Below, one piece after another: positions 26,520-55,300 of a stretch of 64,000 nucleotides of DNA (the first letter of the stretch is position 1; each line of letters begins with the position of its first letter). The notes below the pieces were generated by a model. That model saw nothing but the letters and a program-made list of their open reading frames with translations, made no database searches and was not told the origin of the DNA. Both the position numbers and the translations under genes were made by a program. Origin of the DNA: Amia ocellicauda (taxonomy: Eukaryota > Chordata > Actinopteri > Amiiformes > Amiidae); NCBI RefSeq assembly GCF_036373705.1, contig NC_089854.1, forward strand, positions 25,495,225 to 25,559,224, in the 5' to 3' direction.

Positions 26520-26880
26520 ATACAGCAGTTTTGGCGCCTGACAGCGTCACATGATGGGGGAAGAGCAATGCGTCTCTGTAGCGACATGGCAGCGCGCAGC
26601 GAGGCTTCATCAGGCGAGGTTTTCTTGGTGACGTCACTTCCCTGGTAGGAGGCGTTGTCCGGCGCTGCCTGGTAAACGTCAGTGCTCTGCAGAAGCCGGC
26701 AAGTCTGATCCGGGCACGCACATCTGTCATTTCCCTTTAAGATACTTCGGATCCAGGCCGTTCACGAATTGTATACATACACGCGTAAATAGATATATAT
26801 TTAAATTTTAATTAAAGAAAAACTACCTCTTACGCAATTGTTTGTACTACATTCGTCGTAAAAACCAATCTAATATTTGA
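26520..26880 (+). promoter_or_regulatory. pcyt2: pcyt2 promoter with consensus CRE and ETS-like site
   Basis: This GC-rich interval just upstream of the pcyt2 start contains the palindromic cAMP response element TGACGTCA at 26629-26636. It is followed directly by CTTCC, the core of an ETS site on the opposite strand. No TATA box is seen at a usual distance. CREB/ATF and ETS sites paired in this way are typical of CpG-rich housekeeping promoters. Binding is inferred from motif only. Confidence 0.55.
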
Positions 26881-26882
26881 AC

Positions 26883-42419
<15,537 letters not shown>

Positions 42420-44510
42420 ACAGCCCAAATGCCTGCGGGCGGGCGAGGGGACGAACAAAACCACATCCAGTTGCCTGTGCTGGAGGTCCTGTCTCCCTCA
42501 CCCGGGTCTCTCCATTTAACTTCAGCAGTCGAAAGACTTATAGGTGTCTCTTCTGTTTAATATGGTCGTGTATTTCTTTTTTGGGGGTATGACATTCTTC
42601 CTTTGACTTTGAGCAATGTTTCCTTACCTGGGATGCAAGTCACTCCAATAACTTTTGGTTAAATTAGCGAGAAAGTAGAAAGGGCTTTGTTTAACGTATT
42701 GAAGTGGATCTGAAAGCCTTGTCCAGCTTAGTTCACTACCATCTCTGATTTCCAGAGAGCACAACCTCAGTATGACAGATTGTACCATACTAACAAATAT
42801 GCCTGTTGAAGGACCATTTTGAATTTGTTTTTTTAACAACAACATCCTCATGTACATTAATGAGATTATTAACTATTGCTCTCAGTTTGAGATGAATGAA
42901 AGAGATCTGTGAGCTGAAATGATGCACTAAAACAAGGCACCATCGTCCCAACTTCGATTAATTGAATTACATTTAATATCCAGATACAGCTGACAGTTCA
43001 GCAATCAGTCCCTGCTCTATGATCTGTGTAGAGTATGATTTTAGACAAGCGATGGCCTAGAGACCACTTATGAACCCACACTTTTTAATGCAGGACCAGT
43101 TATCACTAATGAGGCAAAAAGTGGCCACTTTGAAGCTATGTCACTCCTTGTGAATGATTGTATGTTTATAACAGTTATGATTTATGATGTTTTAAACATA
43201 GTACTTCTATTAAGTATATGTTTTCATTCTGACAGTTGGAAATAGGATTCTCCTGTGGGCGGCACCATTTACAATAAGAACTTCCTCTCTGACAGAAATC
43301 TTACTTGAAGCCCATGGACTTTTGACTCTGTTTTCCTGTCAGAACAAGTGGCTGTGTTTTATGTTTGACCTATCCCAGGTTTGTACAATAGTATTTGTAA
43401 AAACCGGAGAAATTGATTTGAATTTTAATGTTGCTCTAATCTTTTCTTCTTGGCTCTATTTAAGAAAAGTGTGAAATGTAAGTATGGGCAGAAAAAGGTC
43501 TGATTGGAAAACACTGACAATTATTTTATGTTGTTCAAGGGGATGAAGGGGTCATAATCAGGGAGACAAAACCACTTTGTACAAAAAAACTCCCACAACC
43601 TTTGTAGCCATTTTTCGCAGATCAACTGGGTGTTTTACAAATATGTCATAATACTGTTGTATAGCAGCTCAAAGAATTTATCCATTGCTAGCAAGAGACT
43701 AAATTCTGCAGCTTTTATTTTGCTTGTACAGTTGTTGTTGTTTTTTTGTGGGGGGGTGGGGTAGGGTGGGGTGGGGGGGTAATTTATATCATACAATGCA
43801 AATTAAAATAGTTGTAAAATTTGAAACTTAAGAAATGTACTTGAATAGTTTTCTTTATTGCCGTCGTTTGTCGTGTTTAAAGAATCACAATTAAATTGCA
43901 CACTTCCGTCTTGGTTGAGTGCGATTCCAAATGTAGAGACAGGGTCCTCTGCACTTTGGTTTTATAAACAACTAACTTTATACTTGTGCATGTAATTGGA
44001 AGAAAATAAAATGTATCTACTTGGTCATTTTAAGTAATTTAAATAATTACTTTTTATTTCCTTTTTTTGAGAATTGTATTAGCCATCACTTATATTGTAA
44101 GAGATGCATTCCAATATTTGAAATTCAATAGTGTGCAACACTAGTTTCATGATGTAAAATAAAAAAGAAAAGAGAATAAAGTTCAGGTTTGACAGGTTAT
44201 TGGATTTTGAAATGTAAATCTCCCACTTTGTCTTCAGACAGTGTTGTGTTTCTGAGTCTCTAAAGTCCTTGGTACATATAATTCACCTATAACAATGTTG
44301 TCATGTGTAAACGGAATTGCTGCCATCTTGAAGCAGCGATTTGTGTTGCAGTCTGATCCTAAATTCTGAATGTATTTATTTTAATCCTTTGTACATGAGT
44401 GACATTTCTCACCTGCCTTTTAATAACCTATGGTGTGTAATTTATGTTATATAATATAATCCTTGTTGGGAAACAAATAATAAAACCAAAAATTATAATA
44501 ACAATCATAA
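42420..44510 (+). other. pcyt2: pcyt2 3' UTR
   Basis: Sequence from the TGA at 42417-42419 to a strong end-of-gene signal: AATAAA at 44479-44484 with GTGTGTGG about 30 bases downstream. AATAAA at 44005-44010 is an alternative. It contains a G-rich run near 43750-43780 and no further coding exon. Confidence 0.6.
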
Positions 44511-46640
44511 TGGCGTGTGTGGACAGTTTTTTATAATATTTACTACGGTTTGTTTGTGTGAGTGCTCAGATCAGCAGGTTTAATGCGAGAGAGTTTATTT
44601 TCTGGGTGTCTAGTTTTGTTGCTTAAACTATGTGAAACGATTCAAGAATTGCGGCTCCACATGGCCTTTGACCTTTTCATCATCCGCTTGTCTGTTGAGA
44701 TTTCTAGGGTTTCTGCCCCACTGCCATGACCGGAACAGGCAAGGGCCTGGCTGGCACACCAGGCATCACTGGAGATTTTTTGGTTCATTGATGAAAAGGG
44801 CTTTAATGAAAACTGAAGTGTCGGCAGCAAGGCAAAGGTGAGCACAGATCAGAAGTGATGTTCACCCATACCCCCCCACTGCTGCCCCACACTGAGATGA
44901 GTCTGCTTGAGTTTACTTTCACTCTCTCGCTTTAACAGCGGGTTTAGGAGTTTTTGTAGGCCAGAGGAGCTCTCATGATTTAATTACTTTTTAAAAATGA
45001 ATGAAGGTGTACTGACTCCCTCTCTTCAACCCCTTTTCCCTAAATTTCCCAAAAGTAGAACAAATTCACTTTGACTGTATTCTTATCAGACGAGAAATGT
45101 TGACAGTATAATCTTATTCCTGGTTTTAAAGAAAATATTTTTGAAACTATGCTTTTATTTCTTGCATGTACAGAATTTATATTTTAAACGGGATAATACA
45201 CCATTGTCACCACCAGAGGGTATTGCTGTCTAATGGAGTTTTTTTCCTCCTTTAACTGGATGTTGAGTGAAATAGTGCAGCATCTAGCCTTAACACATTT
45301 TTCCATGAGCATAATCCTAGCCTGAAGACACAGAAGTATGACATATGACACTACTTAAACACACTTTTGTACATACTGTGAGAGTTTACAGTAGCCTTTA
45401 TGATAATGAGATTGCTTTTTGTTTTTAAGTGATTAAAACTGATATTTTTAATCCTCTAGGGCTGCTTTGCCACATCTGTACAGAGGTGCATTGTAGGGTT
45501 GTCATTTTAGTCTATAATACATTAGGAGAATATAATGAGCAGAGCTGAAAACTCTGGTATTTCAGTAAGTATAATATTTTCCAGCAGCAGTTAATTTGTA
45601 GTTGTGTGTGCTTTTACACTCCAGCCATGAAGAGGGTGTATTTTTAAGCTGTGATTTCTGCACATGCATATATTTGACCTAATGTGTGTTATCTATTCAT
45701 CTACACGTGACAATTGTGGCTGGGGGCATATGTAATTACAGCATACTAAAAACAACCACTGCACACACCTTTATTCTATTCTATTCTATCTCATATTCGA
45801 GGCCAGAGGATGAGAGAGACACAACAGGGCTCTATACAGACCACTGCGAGTTATTTTACTGGACATTTGAAGGTCATCATCAGCCTAGTCTGTCCCCTAT
45901 TTTTATCCTGGTTCGTGGACCAGGAGGGCTGCTCTGGATGTGGGGCTTTGATCAGTGTAAATGAGCGCGGTGTGGGCTTTCACGTCCTGTCAAATCCCTC
46001 ATATTTATAACCCCGTCACACTGAGAACCGGTAAATGTCAATTCATTAGCAGCACTGTGATGCGCCCATTTCCCGTTCAGGCTCTATAGGAAGTGGCCAG
46101 TCATGTGGAAGCAATAAACTGTTGGGGCGAAAGCCTTCCTAATCTGGGGAATTTTCGTATAACTTGCACATGCTTAAATTATGGAAGCTCGGCCGTATGC
46201 CTGCGGTCAAAACATTCGGTGGTGCCAAATAACTGATAATGGATTTGTTTTGGCATTTAAAGAATTTTAAATCCTGTGCCCATAAATCACTGATGGACAT
46301 AGCAGTAGGAAACAAGGCAATCCATTCCCAATTGTTTAATGAGCCTACTGTACTCATACAGTTTAATGTAATGAATCACACATCTGATATACCACTACTA
46401 ATCCTGGTCTGATCCTCACCATTAACCTTTGTCATGGTTAACTATCATGGTTACTCATCTTCATGTAGTAACATTAATTAATTGGAAAGCCTTTGCCCTA
46501 ACTAGTACAACCCTGCAGCTGGGCTCTTGAATTGCTGACGTCATTAATTCATTTGCTTACCATTACTGGTTGTATGTGTGGAAACCTTTTCAGATGGTTG
46601 CCTTCTAACCTTGTAAACAATGGACTACAGAACAAAAGCA
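44511..46640. other. intergenic sequence between pcyt2 and gnav1, no gene recognised
   Basis: Open frames here are short. I looked for a neuropeptide B precursor, which neighbours PCYT2 in human, and found no signal peptide/WYKP-like start. A CTCF-like motif, CCACCAGAGGG, lies at 45210-45220. Confidence 0.55.
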
Positions 46641-46968
46641 CCCACAAGTCATTGCCCTGCCCAGGAGTCGTGTCTTTCAAATGATTGGTTAGAAATCACC
46701 CCATTCCTAGTAAAATGAAAATGATAAATAGAACAAAATGATTTCAGTGTCAGTCAGTCTTTGCAGGAGAAAGCTGGCAAAGCGTGTTTAACCATGTCAG
46801 ATTCAAAGCCCCCCTCTACCCTATGAATATCATAACATTCAGTAGCCATTGACAATTCGACAAATAGCTGTTTATTCACTCACAGAAGAGATATCCCATT
46901 CTGACTATTTTAGCTTCCAGATGGTGTTGATGTATGAAACAATCTAAAAAATATATTTAAAGTCACAG
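46641..46968 (+). repeat. left arm of large inverted repeat around gnav1 exons 1-2
   Basis: This 328-bp block is the reverse complement of 48942-49285. Aligned by eye it is about 95% identical apart from a 15-base insertion in the right arm near 49075-49090. It lies about 0.9 kb upstream of the gnav1 start codon. No transposon termini or target duplication were recognised at its edges. Confidence 0.93.
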
Positions 46969-47269
46969 GAAAGACCCTGCCTCAGGCACAGACCGCACAA
47001 CACACTACACTTTCAGTACAATATTAATATGTATAATGTTGGTAAACTCCAACAGGTTGCCATTGTGATTCAGACATTATACTTTAGGAAGTGGAGAAAC
47101 TGATTCAGCTACAAATGTGCACCCCTCTTAGTGTAACATAGCCGTCAGTGTATGCAAGTGTAAGAGACTGTGTAAAAATACTAAATTAAAGCAGTAGTAA
47201 AGGTTAATACCGAGAATGCAGAAATACTCGTGACTTGTGCACATTCAAAACAACACGAGTCCGCGTCCA

Positions 47270-47851
47270 CTACACGTGTCAGTCAGGTGTCCGCTTCCCT
47301 GTGCGTCACTTCCTGTGGTAACCCGAGCCCGCCCACAGTGTGGAGTTGTAGGAGTGGGACGGGCACTTCGGATTTCAAAAAAAGTTTTGTATGGGTTTTG
47401 TAGTTAGGTTTATAGTTGCACTGATGGGCTTTATTCTGTTTGATGGTCTCACTAGTTTATCAAAACGGATAATATGATTCAATAAGTCGCAAAAACCAAG
47501 AAATAAGACGAGTTCCGAGGTTTTGTGCAAGAAAAATAACACCGGTTTAAGCGCTTGACTTGTTTTTTGCACTCGGGTTGGTAGCTGCAGGTTTGCACAC
47601 CTTTTCATCTACACGGGGGGCACGGCAAGTTTGGGGAGCGATTTTCGAGCACAGTTATTAGTATTATAATTATTATAAAACTTGACGCATTTGCATGCAT
47701 TTTAAATCGAGTAATGAAGGATGTTTTTGAAGCCCGCAGGGTTTAAACAGAACTGACATGTTTTGCAAGCATGGCATGTTCGCTCCGCTTTAGGTCCGGC
47801 TGGGATTGTGTGGTTTGCTTGTCTTGTATATGGAGGAAATGAGCCAGAAAG
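47270..47851 (+). promoter_or_regulatory. gnav1: gnav1 promoter / 5' UTR region
   Basis: This is a GC-richer stretch after the left repeat arm. It contains an E-box CACGTG at 47273-47278, CACTTCCTG (ETS-like) near 47307 and CCGCCCAC (Sp1-like) near 47330. A short upstream ORF, ATG at 47830 to TGA at 47872-47874, overlaps the main start codon in another frame. The transcription start cannot be placed. Confidence 0.45.
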
Positions 47852-50800
47852 ATGGGACTGTGTCTGGGCTCTGAAATGACAGAAGAGGGAAAGAAAGCGA
47901 AGATCCACAGTGATCGGATCGACCGGGATCTGTACGAGTATGCCAAGCGTGAAATGAACTTGGTTAAGATTTTAATGCTGGGTAAGTAGGCAAAAGCGCA
48001 AGGGTGGGTTTTAATATCAAGTTTTAAATGTTACACAGCATCGATACAAATTGGGAGGTTAAATGATATGCACTGCACATTAATATTAATTTAAAACTAT
48101 GAATATTCACTGGTGAATCATGACTCGGGTGAAAAGCCCGGAATGTGGGGGTGTTCTGAATACTGTGGTCTTCCGTACTATAAGTTCTTATGTGTTTGTC
48201 AAAACGAAACTTTTCTACAATTTCAGTGTGTGTGTGTAAGGCCTTTGCCGGGATTTTATCCCCCTGACCACAGTGTATTTGATAACAGGAGCAGCAGAAA
48301 GTGGGAAGAGCACCCTGGTGAAGCAGATGAAGATCATCCACAGCCATGGATTCACCAAGCAGGAGCTCATTAGCTTCAAGGTAAGAGCCAGAGTAATTTA
48401 AATGAATGCTGTCTGGTGCAAGGATCTCCAGCTCTGGTGGTGCATCCTGCCTAGTACAGATTCCAGCTGCTTTCTTTCGCTGCACTTAAACGGATGATGA
48501 AGACTGCAAACTAAAGGGTCAAAGAGAGGTCCCTGCAAGTCTCTTCCAGTTCTCCCTAAAACCGCATTATCCAAAACCTCACTGCATGGTCCCCGCAGTG
48601 GCCAGTTGCAGTCAGCATTTCTCAGACTGACATGTGACTGATGGCAGTTCTAGTACTAAGGGCTAGACTAAATCTAAGCCTTGACCCGCCCGCAAATCCC
48701 AAATTATGAAGTTGTGTTGCGTTTTGACTTATAAATAGCAGAAAGTGGTTCTAACAAGAATCTATACAGTTATTGTACTTTGCAAGTCGCCTGTAGGTCA
48801 AAGTTGTGATGTGGTCCAGCCCTCATTGCCAGAATATATAGCTGTTGTTGAGATTCGCCACATCCCAGAGACTGATGAGTTATGAGAAGGATTTGTCTGT
48901 ATGTTCTCTCTGTGTTGGATTGAGGATTATAAATTGTATTGCTGTGACTTTAAATATATTTTTTTAGATTATTTCATACGTCAACACCATTAGGAAGCTA
49001 AAATAGTCAGAATTTGATATCTCTTCTGTGAGTGAATAAACAGCTATTTGTCGAATTGTCAATGGCTACTGAATATACTGTACAATAATGTTATGATATT
49101 CATAGGGTAGAGGGGGGCTTTGAATCTGACATGGTTAAACACGCTTTGCCAGCTTTCTCCTGCAAAGACTGACTGACACTGAAATCATTTTGTTCTATTT
49201 ATCATTTTCATTTTACTAGGGATGGGGTGATTTCTAACCAATCATTTGAAAGACACGACTCCTGGGCAGGGCAATGACTTGTGGGCCTTTTTTTAAGCTA
49301 ATTATGTTCCTTAGTTGTAATTGCTGGGCTGCAGTTCCCCCCTGCATTCCTTGTGTTAGAGAAGCTGTCAGACCCTCGAATCAAGTGACAGTGAAAATTG
49401 ATATCTGCTTGTATTCAATTGGTGCCCTTCAGCAAAGCTCCTATTAGGGGGCTCCTATTGTCCCTTTCTCAAATGTCTCCAGTTTTTGTTCTGTAACTTT
49501 AAGTACACACTAGGATGCGCAATGTATGGCTGAATCACACAGACAGTAGCACTAAGAACATTTTGAGTACAAATGTATATTTTATTCATTCATTGGACTG
49601 AAAAAGAATGTGCTGAAGATGTATGTCATATTCTGGGCAGATGAATATGCCTTGGACTTGCACTGGTGCATAAATCAGTCTGGACAGGATTACAGCTTTC
49701 ACACACACTGCTGGACGGAAAGAAACATTGAATAGCTGTACATTTGCCATCATGTTGAAACTTCCTTGAAAGTATGAAACATGACCTATTGTTTTCAGTT
49801 CAGGTATTTAGTGTAATCAGTCTATGATTACATTAAATACCTGAACTTAAAACAATTAGGTCATTTTTCATATCATAGAGAAAAGGTAAAAGCTGACAGG
49901 TTCTAATGCAGTGTGGTTGACAACACTAGGGGACCTGAACTTTGAAATGTTGTACAATTTAGCAAGCCACTTCCCTCCTTTGGAAAGCCCTTCAGCAGCC
50001 AGTAATCATTTTGAACTTCCACACTGCCTTATATTCCCTGAAGAATGATTAGTAACATGTGTAGAAGTTTAGTGGCTCAATATGAGGCATTCCCCTTTCG
50101 TTAGAGAGTACAAGCCAGGTGTGCTGCTCAGAGCTGTGCTGGAGGCATATTTGGCCAGTCCTCAAACAAAGACCAAAGACTCTCAGCATGATATTTTGAA
50201 GTAATTCAGTTTTTAGAGTAGGGTTTTTTTTCCTTACAGAAAAAAGTGTACCATGCATGTACCATTATTTTCAGCCGAGAAGAAAACATGTACAGAAGTA
50301 AAACCAAGTTAAAGGATGATCCATTCCTTTTTTCCCTCCATTCCTTTAATGTCAACAAAAGTATGGAAGAAAGCAGTAGAGGACAGACCAATAACATTGG
50401 GTTATTACACGCAAACCTGGTTCCCTTAAATATAACTATTCTCCACAGCCATGTGGGTCCATTTCTAATTGTGCCCTTCCCGTAATGAGATTTTCATTAA
50501 TGGAGAACTTGTCTCACTTGAAAGAGAATTCCTAGATATGGACAGCTGGGCACAGTGAGGGGGGATTGGAAATGATGGGTTTAATGAGTTAAGACTTGTT
50601 CTTTGATGGGCCTGTATGGAAATTAGTTTCACATACTTTGATACAAACATAAAATTTAGCATAATGGGAGGGTTTTGCTCTCCACTCATTTTCTCTGAAG
50701 GCTTGATCTGGGCAATTATACTGTTTAGACTGACAGACACTACTGTTTTGGAATTGTCTCTCAGCACTGGTAGATCAGGTCCTGACACGGAAATAAATAG

Positions 50801-52325
50801 AAACTATCCACTTGTGTTTTATGTCTTCATTCTTATTGGTTTCTGCTGTAGCGTTTTAAAACCAACAGGTTTCTTGGCCCATGGTCATTGAAGTGAGTGT
50901 AGATCAGTTCATGCACTGCAGATCAGGGAGAGGGCAGTCCAGGATGGTGAGAATGCTGCGGCTGGGTGGGCATGCTATGGTTACTGTTGTTGTCTTGACC
51001 TCAGAAGCCAAGCTGAACGATTTGAAGTGCCAAGTACAGAGAGGAGCTGGAGGGCCATGCGCACCTCCCAGCTGTTATATGATTTTGTTAAACTCCTCTG
51101 CATATTGTTTTAATATATGCTGTGCCGAGGAACCTGTATTTTGGGAATAACAAGAACACCAGTTTCAAGACACTTTTTTACTTTGCTGTGCTCTACAGAA
51201 CAAGTTTCACATGTAAGCATTTAGACTTTAGAGGTTTGAACAACACTGCCGGAAGAAGGTAAATCTTTTAAGGGAAACAGCGCCGACAGAATAACAAGAA
51301 AAGCAGAGTCTTGAAATGCACATGACTGTAATATTGCACAGCGATGTGGATGTGGACTCGGTCTACTGCTGTGGGCCCCCCGAAGTGCGAGACCACCTCC
51401 GAGAATCTGAAACATCGAATGCCTTGTGTCTATTGGGATCCGCCTGTAGTCATAATACAACATAAGGGAATCCAGCTGTGAACTCTGCCTGAGCCTTTGG
51501 TACCCAGAGGGATAACAGACTCGGGGGCATGTTTCAAGAATTCACTGCTTGAAACTGTCCAGTACTCGCTGTAGAGCTTGGTCTGAAGTCTTTTTTTTCC
51601 CTCTTGAGGGGTTGAGGCAAGTCACACCATAGTCCATCTACAGTGTTTGTCCTGGCTTGAAGTATTCTTCCTTGGCATGCAGCTGTGACTGTACCAACAG
51701 ACTAGGATCCATATAGAGTTAATTATTTTTGGAAAGAGCTCTGGATTCCAGTTGTGTACAAGTCCAAAGGTCTTTCTCTATGCTCCCTGGGTCTTGTTCC
51801 AGGAATGTGCTTTACTGCTGAGAAAATTGAGGGGATGGAAACTGAGATATAGTATAAGTCCCCCCTCCCCTCTAAGTTGAATGCTTAGCAAGCCTTGATT
51901 AATAATATGCAGAGAGGTGGAATGATCAAGTGGTGAAAGAACTAGTTGCTTAGTTTTCAACACTTTCCATTTCTTTCATTTCATCCTGTGAGTTTCCCTG
52001 GTGTTTCATAACACATTTTTCCACAGCGTCCTAACTATTACAGACGGGTTAATGAAACCCATGCTTTGTTGTTTGCAGATACACTTTGCCAAATATACAG
52101 AGATTTAACTCTACAGGGAATGTTCCAATAAATGGCTGTGTTGGAGAAAGTGTCTTAAAACTGAATGAACAGAAGACGAGAGTGGGGAGTGGAAGTCTGA
52201 TTAGTTTTAGTTGGCTCACAGTTTTGTTTTTCTTTTTTGGTGGTACTAGGTATGAGGTTCTTATCCTTTGAAGCACTATAATGTTGATAGCATCTGATCA
52301 TTCAATCAAGTTAATAACTTTTTTG

Positions 52326-52398
<73 letters not shown>

Positions 52399-55300
52399 AA
52401 AAAGTTTTCTCATGTTCAAACTCACACCTGTCTTTCTTGGCATCCATAGCCATGTTTTCTAAGATAATAAAATAAGGGTAGGATTTGCAAAGCAAGCCTG
52501 GTGAAAACATGATACTGCATCCAATGAGGGCACCAAGAGAGAGAGCAATGAAAGATTCAGATTTTCTAAGGAAAACAGTTCAAATAACATGCATGACTGA
52601 GACTCAGATTACTTTTATAGTGAATGGAGGGGTACTGACTTATTATTAATTATGGAAGATCCCTGAGGAATTCTCTAGATTCTTGGTAGTGCTGTTGGAC
52701 AGGAGACACAAACATGATTAGCAAGATCAATTCTCTAGTGTATCTTAAACCTAAAACCCTAATAGATAAGAATACAGCAATGGCAAGATAGATATTTGTA
52801 AATATTTTCTTCTCAACTGTCCTAGAGTAGCTCCTGCCAAGGCATCTCTTATAGATGAAAGGGCAAATTCACACACGGGCTTCAAAACACAGGTGGTTGG
52901 CATTGAGTGGCTATTGGCCTTTTCCAATTCAATCTGACTAATAAAGAATGGCTTATAATGTCTCTGTACTTTCAACACATTCTTTACATTTTTTTTATTG
53001 TAAGTTCTTGCAGCTGGATAAATGGGAACTAAGCTGCTCTCAGATGGTGAGGAGGCTGGATTCTCGGTAGGAGATCATTATTTGTGAGAAACCAGAAGGT
53101 TCCCCCTCTGTTTCAATGACCTTCAGAAATAAAATAAACACAAACTGGGTAGAGCCTTCTATCCCAATAACCTCTTTCCCAAAGCATTTGTTATTTTTAC
53201 AGGACATACATTTGTTAATTTAAGCCTTGACTCAAAAACAAATGTTTAATGTTCACTTCAAAACATATGTCCTGAGGCCTTCATCACACTTTTTCACGTG
53301 GTAGTATAGATCATCCGATTTAATCAGAACAAAAGGATCATTTCCACTACAGTCATGAGTTTAAAGTAAACACAGGCTGGCTTGTATGAGGTTGTTTAAC
53401 ATTCCTGACCAACTGCCCCTCCACTGTGTTGGAAACTCACTTATTGTTCTTGGCTGACAACACCCGCTGGCCAATGGAAACAGGAGGATGAGCTTTTCCT
53501 GGACGAGTCTCCTATATAAACGGGACCTTTGCTCTTCTCTGCAGTGCCTGTTTCTGATCACCCATTTGCCTCACAACATTAATGTCAACATAAAGCAAAA
53601 AAAAAAAGATGTGCCATTGGTGTTTTCTTGAAGAGCTATAAAACTTTAACCACTCATAACAACGTGTTGGAAAGAGTGGTGTTTGTTTAAGTTTTGCAAG
53701 ACATGTTTTGAGCTTCCATAGTTGATGCTTCTGTGTAAATAAACCATGTCTGTAAACATGAATGAAGTGGAATCTAGTATACCACACTGGTATGCTTTGT
53801 AAAGTCGTTTTAATCCCATAAAAACATCAAGCCTACCGCTATTAATTACCAAGCAGTTAGTGATATGTATTAAACAATTTATAGGTTGACTTGACCTTTG
53901 GTTAAAAGAGAGTATGTAAATACTAGAAAATCTTTGCTTTTATTACTTCATGACAATGGATGTATGATTTTTATTTCTGATTTGGTACTTCATTATTCCC
54001 TAGTTCTTTAGATGAGTGAACAATGTGTAATGGTTCAGTGTTAGTTTAAATGGCAAGTTAATTGGCTGGTTTGTTCAGGCTAGGGACGGTAATTGTTCGT
54101 TTATTTGTGTCTGTCTGACACCTTTACTAATGCTGATTTGTATTAAATGCAACAACAGTTCCATTATACTCTTCAAACTCTGAATTTGCACAGCACCAGA
54201 GGTCCGTAGCATAGAGTGGCTGAAGCACACAATGTAGAACATCATGCAGTAAACTATACAGTGAAGCAAAACCATAGACAATCCATCTTCACAACAAATG
54301 GGTTGAGGGATTAACAATATAGTAGGCTTGAACAGAAAGTATGTAGTTAAACTAAAACATTAAGGAAAGGTGTTTGGGATCTGGTCTACCATGGTGTTTT
54401 GTGATTTAAGTATCATATATGACGTTTGATGCCTTTCCAGATTGGCACCCCATAATTATATGCCACACAGATGTTTAGTGGCTTAAGTGTGTTGCTACCA
54501 TTCCAACCTCAAAGGCAAGATCTTCCCGGCAGAAGTGTGTCGGCACAGCTAATGAGTATTCACACTTCATTCCAGTGCATAACCTCCCAGTTTTATAATG
54601 TCTGTTGCTTCCAGCAGATTAACACCATCCCTCCCTGAAGCCATCAATTACAGCCCTTAATCTCTCTATCTGATGACTTGAGAAAGTGAGAGACAGGGTT
54701 CTCAACTTTGGATTTCCTGTAGTTCTTTTAAATAATTTTATCTGTGTTTCTGTGTATACTGTATATAATTTTTGTATTGGCAAAAATAACACGTGATCAA
54801 AATTGTGCCCACACTTTTTTTTTTTAAACAATAAATGTATTGCGCTGCTCAAACCCATATATTGTATCATCGCGTTATTATTCTTTCCTTTATAATTATT
54901 ATTTCTATTCATTATTGCAGTCAGTGTTTGTGAGAATCAGTGTGGAACTTAAACGTTATATTAGCCTTAAATGACAGAATTCATTTTTACGTGATTACGT
55001 CTGAATGGGTAAATTAAAAGATTCCTGTACTTGGTCTGTACTTTGTGCAGTTGTTTATTTTTTAAAATGTTATTTTCTATTATCCTTACCATTTTACTTC
55101 TATTAGAATTGAGCCTTGCTTTTGGTATGTTTAATGTTTTAATTTTTTGGGAGTAGAACGTCTGTGAATATGACGTGCTAAAGTTTCAAAAGACTGTGTT
55201 AAAACTGATGGAACCCGTTTATCATTCAAAACCAGAAGAGTGTTGAAACTGTGCCAGAGTTCAGTTTAAAATACTGTTGTACTGGTGTGGATAGTCTACA

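Larger units (their letters stand above)
24922..26882. other. sirt7 3' UTR and pcyt2 promoter region
   Basis: The sirt7 3' UTR probably ends after AATAAA at 25936-25941, about 1 kb past the stop. An AAT trinucleotide array (26143-26201) follows, then a GC-richer interval from about 26500 that forms the pcyt2 promoter. No further gene is seen. Confidence 0.6.

Noticed and set aside
44632-44845. Opposing frames of about 68 codons downstream of pcyt2, considered as a neuropeptide B gene
   Set aside because: No signal peptide, no WYKP-like peptide start and no second exon were visible.
46775-46812. Possible tRNA-type A and B boxes in the inverted-repeat arm (TGGCAAAGCG and GATTCAAAGCC), suggesting a SINE
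   Set aside because: The spacing of about 25 bases start to start is too short for a tRNA-derived promoter, and no tRNA-like fold is apparent.
52281-52510. Ile-Tyr repeat frames
   Set aside because: Translations of the TA microsatellite.
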